Assembly: GCA_028823075.1 (NCBI GenBank)
Contig: JAPKCE010000099.1
Span: 1-6,945 of the forward strand
Origin: Myxococcota bacterium
GTDB lineage: Bacteria; Myxococcota; UBA4151
Reading direction: 5' to 3'
Length of the DNA stretch: 6,945 bases
Part shown: piece by piece, positions 1-4,852 of the stretch
Layout: each line of letters starts with the position of its first letter
Position numbering within the stretch: the stretch's first letter is position 1
Program-made: the position numbers and the translations under genes
The notes under the pieces: generated by a model
What the model saw: the letters and a program-made list of their open reading frames with translations, nothing else
Told to the model about the DNA's origin: nothing
The model's database searches: none

Positions 1-12
1 CCCCTCAGAACT

Positions 13-17
13 AAGGA
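13..17 (+). promoter_or_regulatory. Ribosome binding site of gene 1
   Basis: The sequence AAGGA lies nine bases upstream of the ATG at 27, a good Shine-Dalgarno match and spacing that supports this start. A TAA at 12-14 could be the stop of an upstream gene, but only 26 bases precede the ATG, so neither that gene nor a promoter can be judged. Confidence 0.7.
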
Positions 18-26
18 AAAGACCTC

Positions 27-3000
27 ATGGCTTTGCGTCTTTTATCCCTGTCCTGCCTGAGCATGATGCTCGTAGGCTGTCCCGGTGAAACCCGTCGTAA
101 CTCGGCTGACGCCGGCGATTTGAGTTCACGCTGCGTATCTAGCGTCAACACGGAAGCAATCGCCTCAGGTCAAGGTTTTGCCTGCGGCCGTGGTCGCTGG
201 TGCGATCGCGTCGACGGCATCTGCAAAAGCGGCGAATGCGGCTACGACGATGACTGCGAAGAAGGGTTTAGCTGCGACCCCGAATCCAACAGTTGTCGCC
301 CCCCTTGCGACCTCGGCGGCGGCATCGGCTGTGAATGCACCGTCGACGCCGAATGTCCTGCGCTCAGCTTTTGCTGGGGCGGTAACTGCTTAAACGCCGG
401 CCAGCGAGCCTGCAGCCGAGACGACTTAAGCAACTTGCAACACGGGGACTGCGCAAAAGACCCCAGCCGCGCCGGTGAACCCGTGCAGGTGGTGCAATGC
501 ACCCCGCTCGACATGGGTCAAGATTGCGTCACCGACTCGGACTGTCCGGGCTCGGTCTGCAACCCGAACAATCAACGCTGCGAAACGCTCGCCTGCATGC
601 GTCCCACCTGTGCCCGCGACGGTGACTGCGCGTCCGGCCAGCGCTGCCACCCCACCGCGAACGCTTGCGTTGAAGACCTCGGCTGTCGCTTCGCCAACTA
701 CTTTCCGCAGTTAGCCTGCGGCGAAGGCCAAGAATGCGATCAAGACTCGAACATCTGCCGCAACATCGAAGTGGGTGAATGCAACGAAGCGAACGAGAGG
801 GACGTCTGCCGCGACCTTGAAATCTGTCACGTCCCCGTGGGCAACATCGATGGTCGCTGTGTGCAGTGCATTAGTGATTTTGAATGCACCAGCGAAGCTC
901 AGGGCAGCCCCTGCCAAAGCCAAGCCGAGTGCGCTGGCGGAACGGTCTGTGTCGCCGATCGCAATCAGATATCGACCTGTCGCTACAGCACCGGTACCCA
1001 TTGCAATACCGCTCTTGGTCAATGCATCGGCACCAGCGGCTGCGAACGCGATGTCGACTGCATGACACCTCTTCCCGAAGCGGTCAGCTGTAACACCGAT
1101 ATCGAATGCCCACCCGAGACCTATTGCGAAAACATCGGCACCACCGATGAGCCGCAGCGCACCTGTCTGGCTCCGAGCGGGCGCCGCTGCGCTTCTGGGA
1201 CCAACGAATGTGTGCTGCCACTATGCAACCTCGATGAAGATTGCCAAACCCAAAACGGTGGTGATGAGCGCTGGCTTTGCAATACCAATATGTGGCGCTG
1301 CACCCTGCCCGAGCCACGCTGCGAAGGCGATGGAGAAGATGAGCCGAACAACGGGGTGAGCACCTCAACCAGTTTGGCACCCTATCAAGAAGGTGAGAAC
1401 AGCCCTTCCTACTATACCTCCACCCAAATTCTCTGTCGCGACGACTTGGACATGTACCGCCTCACCATCGAAGACGGGCAGAGCATCGATGCAACCCTTA
1501 CCCTCGACGAAGCGTCCTTTGCTCGAGAGCTAGAAGGTGATGTGGAATGCACCCGCGAGAGCCATTGTCGGGAATTGCAAGACGATGCTTTCTGTCTGAA
1601 CAACCGCTGTCATGCAGCCCTGCCACCGTCGGCACCCTTCTACCTCGAGATCATCGCCCCCGAGACCAGTGAGGTCATCGGTCTTGCGCGTCTTCGCGAC
1701 GGCAATTGGACAGGTACGGCAACGGCGACGGCACTCAACGCGGGTACTTATTATTTCCGTATTCGCTCGGCAGCCACCGACGCTGACATTTTCCCGTATA
1801 CTTTACGCGTCAACCTCTCGACTCCGCCCCCTTGCGAAATTGATGAGCCCAACAACTCGCGCCAAGAAGCAACCGGTCTGAGCGTTGGCGATCATGCGGT
1901 ACAGATGCGTCGCTTTATCTGCGAAGATGACATCGACACCTACGCCTTTCGCGTCCCGAGAGACCACACCGTTCAGGTGAGTATGGCAGCGCAGGCTAAT
2001 CTAACCATCCGCCTTCTCGGCACCAACGCCCAAGAAATCTTGGCACAGTCCGACCCGGGTGATGAGGTCGCAAGTCTTGAGTGGACCAACGAAGAAGACA
2101 CCCAAAACGTCTACTTAGTCGTCACACTAACCCCTCAAGCCGTGCTTCCTGAAGAGGCTAACGCTTACGTCCTGCGGGTCGATGTCAACCCACCCTTCAG
2201 TTGCCGCGGGCTGAACGACGTCGCCGGTGATCGCGACTCGGCTGCCCCAGTAGCGCTCAACCAAGACGGTTTGGGCTCGATCAACGATGGGGCCATATGT
2301 GAAGGCGCCGATGTCGATTTGTACCGCATCGACCTCGAACCCGGTCAGGGCCTTGATGTGCGCCTTAACAACAGCCCGCGCTACCCGCTGGACCTGCGCC
2401 TTCTCGACGCCAATTCCATTGTTCATTACGGCGACGGGCCGAGCGGGTTTAAGCAGGCAAGCGCGGTTAACTCGAGCGCTCAAACACGACTCCTCTTCGC
2501 GTCGGTCAGTTGGCACGAATCAGCGAACGAAGAACAACGCGGCACCGACGTGCCCTTCAGCCTTCGCTTTACAGTCGAACAAGGGGATATCTGCCCCGAC
2601 CCCCAAGCCCAAGGTGAACCTAATAACGAACGAGAGGTAGCCACCTATTTGGCCGCTTCGGCGCAACCCGTAGAGCGTCATCTCTGTGGTGATTCCGACG
2701 TTGATTGGTACAACCTTAATTTCGTAGCGGATACGCCGGTGGTCATCGAATCCAGCTTCGCCCACGCTCAAGGCGACGTCGATTTGTACCTCTTCGACGC
2801 CGAGCGCCAGGCAGTCGCTGTCGCTGCCACCATGGATGACGATGAACGCATCGAACTCGCGGGTACCCAGGGTGGTCACCACTTCTTGCTGGTGGAGCGT
2901 TTCGCCGGTGGCTCTGCGGTGCAAACCTACAGCTTGCGCAGCCAATACACAGAAGGCTGCCGCGACGATCAACTGGAAGCTGAGGGCGGTAACACCAGCG

Positions 3001-3344
3001 AAGACTCGATAACGATTCGCCCCGGAGGCGGTGCCTTTGACTACAACCGAGACCTGGTGCTTTGCAGCGACAGCGATTGGCTGCGCATGGTGATTTTAGC
3101 CGGTGAGAATGTCACCGTCCGCGTCACAGGCCCGACGGGTATAACCCTCAGCTTGCATGCTCTCGATGGCCAAAACAATGCCGGCGACGCCGTGGCTACC
3201 GGGCAGGCGGCCGGCGAGATCGACGGACTCAACATCTATGAACTCACCTACCAAGGCGTCGAAGCCTTCAGCTTCTTCGGGCTCCAGATCGGCGGCCTAG
3301 AAGAGCGCGGGGAGTACAGCTTAGCTATTACGGTGAACCCATGA
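27..3344 (+). CDS. Cys-rich / PPC-domain multidomain surface lipoprotein (1105 aa)
   Basis: Probably an outer-membrane or surface-anchored structural or binding protein; no enzyme motif is visible. The N-terminus is a lipoprotein signal (hydrophobic stretch, lipobox L15-V16-G17-C18), giving a mature protein from Cys18, followed by a short polar linker. Residues 36-431 form a Cys-rich region with about 54 cysteines, built from C-x5-C-x5-C-x4-6-C modules with a recurring D-x-[DE]-C motif (for example C71, C77, C83, C90). Residues 432-1105 form five beta-rich domains resembling bacterial pre-peptidase C-terminal (PPC) domains. They begin near C432, C603, C726, C856 and C978, and each carries a second Cys just before a D-x-D-x-Y-like motif. 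EPNN motifs occur at 439, 607 and 864. The first domain contains an inserted Cys module (C508-C528). The start is supported by the SD site and the signal peptide. The stop overlaps the start of gene 2, and gene 3 is a paralogue. Family type is likely; the exact role is unknown. Confidence 0.95.
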   Translation: MALRLLSLSCLSMMLVGCPGETRRNSADAGDLSSRCVSSVNTEAIASGQGFACGRGRWCDRVDGICKSGECGYDDDCEEGFSCDPESNSCRPPCDLGGGIGCECTVDAECPALSFCWGGNCLNAGQRACSRDDLSNLQHGDCAKDPSRAGEPVQVVQCTPLDMGQDCVTDSDCPGSVCNPNNQRCETLACMRPTCARDGDCASGQRCHPTANACVEDLGCRFANYFPQLACGEGQECDQDSNICRNIEVGECNEANERDVCRDLEICHVPVGNIDGRCVQCISDFECTSEAQGSPCQSQAECAGGTVCVADRNQISTCRYSTGTHCNTALGQCIGTSGCERDVDCMTPLPEAVSCNTDIECPPETYCENIGTTDEPQRTCLAPSGRRCASGTNECVLPLCNLDEDCQTQNGGDERWLCNTNMWRCTLPEPRCEGDGEDEPNNGVSTSTSLAPYQEGENSPSYYTSTQILCRDDLDMYRLTIEDGQSIDATLTLDEASFARELEGDVECTRESHCRELQDDAFCLNNRCHAALPPSAPFYLEIIAPETSEVIGLARLRDGNWTGTATATALNAGTYYFRIRSAATDADIFPYTLRVNLSTPPPCEIDEPNNSRQEATGLSVGDHAVQMRRFICEDDIDTYAFRVPRDHTVQVSMAAQANLTIRLLGTNAQEILAQSDPGDEVASLEWTNEEDTQNVYLVVTLTPQAVLPEEANAYVLRVDVNPPFSCRGLNDVAGDRDSAAPVALNQDGLGSINDGAICEGADVDLYRIDLEPGQGLDVRLNNSPRYPLDLRLLDANSIVHYGDGPSGFKQASAVNSSAQTRLLFASVSWHESANEEQRGTDVPFSLRFTVEQGDICPDPQAQGEPNNEREVATYLAASAQPVERHLCGDSDVDWYNLNFVADTPVVIESSFAHAQGDVDLYLFDAERQAVAVAATMDDDERIELAGTQGGHHFLLVERFAGGSAVQTYSLRSQYTEGCRDDQLEAEGGNTSEDSITIRPGGGAFDYNRDLVLCSDSDWLRMVILAGENVTVRVTGPTGITLSLHALDGQNNAGDAVATGQAAGEIDGLNIYELTYQGVEAFSFFGLQIGGLEERGEYSLAITVNP
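132..1319 (+). repeat. Cys-rich module array in gene 1 (residues 36-431)
   Basis: This stretch encodes degenerate repeats of roughly 20-40 residues rich in Cys, Asp, Glu, Gly and Asn. At least nine copies of a [DQ]-x-[DE]-C core are visible (DDDC, DAEC, DSDC, DGDC, DFEC, QAEC, DVDC, DIEC, DEDC). Spacing is typically C-x5-C-x5-C-x4-6-C. Similar myxobacterial proteins are often annotated as Dickkopf-like or Myxococcales-type Cys-rich repeats; that is family knowledge, not a search result. The even Cys count and the export signal suggest disulfides rather than metal binding. The repeats are protein-level only; the DNA copies are diverged. Confidence 0.85.
1548..1610 (+). other. Cys module nested inside the first PPC-like domain of gene 1
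   Basis: Residues C508, C514, C523 and C528 form a C-x5-C-x8-C-x4-C module like those of the N-terminal region. It sits after the strand containing 'DATLTLDEASF' and before 'PFYLEIIAP', so it interrupts an otherwise normal PPC-like fold. The other eight PPC-like domains in the window have no such insert. Confidence 0.7.
3332..3336 (+). promoter_or_regulatory. Weak ribosome binding site of gene 2, inside the end of gene 1
   Basis: GGTGA lies four bases before the ATG at 3341 and seven before a second in-frame ATG at 3344. The seven-base spacing is more usual, so the true start may be 3344. With the ATGA overlap, translation is probably coupled to gene 1 by terminating ribosomes. Confidence 0.45.
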
Positions 3345-4852
3345 TGCCTCTGCGCCCTGGGCTGCTTACAGCCCTTGCTTTTGCTCTAGGCTTTAGCGCT
3401 TGCAGTTGCGACGAGTTACAGGTGGTCAAGGTGCCCCATCGTCTCGATGTAACCCCCAACCCCGTCGACTTCGGCGAGGTGGCGCTGGCGCAATCCAAAA
3501 CAATCACACTTAGTTTAGCCAATCCGAGCATCGTCGCGGTTGAGATCGTGCGCTGCGAGCGCTCCAGCGACACAGAGCCCGTATTCACCATTGGCGATTG
3601 CCCGGAACTCATTCCCAGCGGAACAACGGCGACTCTCACCATAAACTTCGCGCCGATGGTGGAAGATTTGAGCGGTGGAACGCTGATCATCGAGACCCTC
3701 GATGATGATATTGGCATTCTAGAAATCGAACTCCGCGGCTTTGGCGTTGATCTCGGCACGCCCGAAATCACCGTCGATCCGGAATTACTACAATTCCCGG
3801 CTACCGCCATCGCCGATACCGGCCTCATGCCGGTGACCATCGGTAACATCGGTAATCACGACCTGTACGTGCGCGAGATCAGCGTCTCCTGTCCGGATTC
3901 GCTGGAGTGCCCCTTTCGCCCCGTCGGTGGCGACAGCATCGTCGACCAAGCCATCGCAGCTGGTCTAACCACCCAATTTCGCGTTGCCTTCGAACCCACT
4001 GAACTTATCGAGTACAATGGCCTAATCCAAATCAGCAGCAACGACATCAACAACCCGCTCGTCGAGATCCCCATCACAGGACAGGGGCATCAACCGCCGA
4101 TCGCCCAGGCGGTCCTGGTAAACGACCCCGATGGCATCGAACCGCTCGACCAGATCGTCTTCGACGGGCGTACCAGTTTCAGCCCGGTAGACGACCTAAG
4201 CATCGAGACCTACCTTTGGTCGCTGCTGCGACGGCCGGCGGGCTCGACGGCTTCGATCGACGATTCCGACCAGCCCGAAGCCGGTCTAACAGCCGATTTA
4301 GCAGGTGACTATACCGTCGAATTGCATGTCGTCGACTCCATGGGTGTGCGCTCCGTTGACCCGGCGGTGATCACCTTTCGCGCCATCCCTCGCGACGCGC
4401 TGCATATCCAACTCACCTGGGATCACCCCGATGCCGATCTCGACCTGCACTTCTTACGCGGCGACGAAACCCTCACCTACCACCCGTTCAACCCGACCTA
4501 CGACACCTATTTCTCAAACCGCTTCCCCGACGACTGGTATCCCGAAGAGGCTAACCACCCCCGCCTCGACATCGACGACCAGCGCGGTTTTGGCCCTGAA
4601 AACGTCAACTTGCGCGAACCGGCCATCGACACCTTCCAGATCTGGGTTCATTATTGGAATGACAATCAGGTCGGAGCGGCGCGCACGCCGACCACCGCCG
4701 TAGTTCGCGTGTATGTTCACGGTATGTTGCGCTACGAAACCTTCTGGGATTTCGAAGAAGATCAAACCATGTGGAAAGCCTTACAGTTCGATTGGCCGGA
4801 CCTGAACTTCCGCGACCTTGAGGAGACCTTCGCGTATGAACGTCCGTTCTAG
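3341..4852 (+). CDS. Choice-of-anchor-D / PKD-like / DUF2135-like lipoprotein (503 aa)
   Basis: Predicted exported lipoprotein with no visible catalytic site. The signal peptide ends in F18-S19-A20-C21, an acceptable lipobox although Phe at -3 is less common. Residues about 33-133 and 140-249 are two ASH/HYDIN-like (choice-of-anchor-D type) immunoglobulin-like domains, marked by 'PNPVDFGEVALAQSKTITL', 'NFAP' and 'AFEPTE', and ending in 'ELRGFGVD' and 'IPITGQG'. Each has one pair of cysteines in the same region. Residues about 253-348 look like a PKD-type domain ('FDGRTSFSP', 'YLWSL', 'GDYTVELHVVD'). Residues about 354-490 resemble DUF2135: 'LTWDHPDADLDLH' (358-370) and 'LDIDDQRGFGPEN' (409-421), then 'FQIWVHYWND'. 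It overlaps gene 1 by four bases and gene 3 by 17, so the three are surely co-translated. It is unrelated in sequence to its two neighbours. The start is 3341 or 3344. Confidence 0.95.
   Translation: MMPLRPGLLTALAFALGFSACSCDELQVVKVPHRLDVTPNPVDFGEVALAQSKTITLSLANPSIVAVEIVRCERSSDTEPVFTIGDCPELIPSGTTATLTINFAPMVEDLSGGTLIIETLDDDIGILEIELRGFGVDLGTPEITVDPELLQFPATAIADTGLMPVTIGNIGNHDLYVREISVSCPDSLECPFRPVGGDSIVDQAIAAGLTTQFRVAFEPTELIEYNGLIQISSNDINNPLVEIPITGQGHQPPIAQAVLVNDPDGIEPLDQIVFDGRTSFSPVDDLSIETYLWSLLRRPAGSTASIDDSDQPEAGLTADLAGDYTVELHVVDSMGVRSVDPAVITFRAIPRDALHIQLTWDHPDADLDLHFLRGDETLTYHPFNPTYDTYFSNRFPDDWYPEEANHPRLDIDDQRGFGPENVNLREPAIDTFQIWVHYWNDNQVGAARTPTTAVVRVYVHGMLRYETFWDFEEDQTMWKALQFDWPDLNFRDLEETFAYERPF
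3437..4087 (+). other. Two tandem ASH/choice-of-anchor-D-type domains in gene 2
   Basis: Residues about 33-133 and 140-249 repeat the pattern V/L-x-P-x-x-x-D/Q-F ... L-x-N/I-x-N ... F-x-P/F-E-P ... I-x-[IL]-x-G-x-G, typical of this immunoglobulin-like family. Each copy carries two cysteines in the loop after the second strand pair, a plausible disulfide. Confidence 0.75.
4400..4816 (+). other. DUF2135-like C-terminal domain in gene 2
   Basis: Residues about 354-492 contain W-x5-DLDLH followed by LDIDD-x3-GFGPEN, the two most recognisable DUF2135 signatures as I recall them. Strands 'FQIWVHYW' and 'VVRVYVHG' follow, and the domain closes with 'MWKALQFDWP'. About 38 residues lie between the two signatures and are unusually rich in Tyr, Phe, Trp and Pro. 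The molecular role of DUF2135 is not established; many family members are exported or associated with surface proteins. Confidence 0.65.
4820..4825 (+). promoter_or_regulatory. Ribosome binding site of gene 3, inside gene 2
   Basis: GAGGAG lies ten bases before the ATG at 4836 and is within the last codons of gene 2. The match is strong, so gene 3 can probably recruit ribosomes itself as well as by coupling across the 17-base overlap. Confidence 0.65.

Larger units (their letters stand above)
1320..3341 (+). repeat. Array of five PPC-like beta-sandwich domains in gene 1
   Basis: Five consecutive domains of about 115-170 residues start at C432, C603, C726, C856 and C978. Each pairs its first Cys with a second one 29-38 residues later (C470, C632, C758, C887, C1013). 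The second Cys is followed by an acidic-aromatic motif: DLDMY, DIDTY, DVDLY, DVDWY and, degenerate, SDSDWL. Domains end in strand patterns such as YTLRVNL and YSLR, as in PPC domains. Domains 3 and 5 lack a clean EPNN motif. PPC-like domains are usually non-catalytic modules of secreted bacterial proteins; in some exported proteases they are removed on maturation. No protease domain is present here. Confidence 0.8.

Noticed and set aside
132..1319. CRISPR or tandem DNA repeat in the Cys-rich region
   Set aside because: The periodicity is at protein level only; the DNA copies are diverged and vary in length.
36..1319. Metal-binding (metallothionein or ferredoxin-like) role for the Cys array
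   Set aside because: Spacing is mostly five residues or more, with few C-x2-C or C-x-C pairs; an exported location favours disulfides.
2697..2711. 15-base identical sequence at 2697-2711 and 6513-6527
   Set aside because: Both copies encode the conserved D-V-D-W-Y motif in paralogous PPC-like domains, so common descent or shared codons explain it; it is not an attachment site or mobile repeat.
2127..2972. Two minus-strand open frames (2127-2516 and 2520-2972) within gene 1
   Set aside because: They lie opposite conserved PPC-like domains, have no signal or motif, and are explained by codon bias of the plus-strand gene.
432..3341. Secreted protease, because PPC domains often accompany peptidases
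   Set aside because: No catalytic triad, HExxH or other peptidase motif is visible in any of the three proteins.
3328..3849. Minus-strand open frame of 173 codons across the gene 1/gene 2 junction
   Set aside because: It is Ser/Val/Met-rich with no domain, and it covers the coupled junction and the first ASH domain of gene 2.
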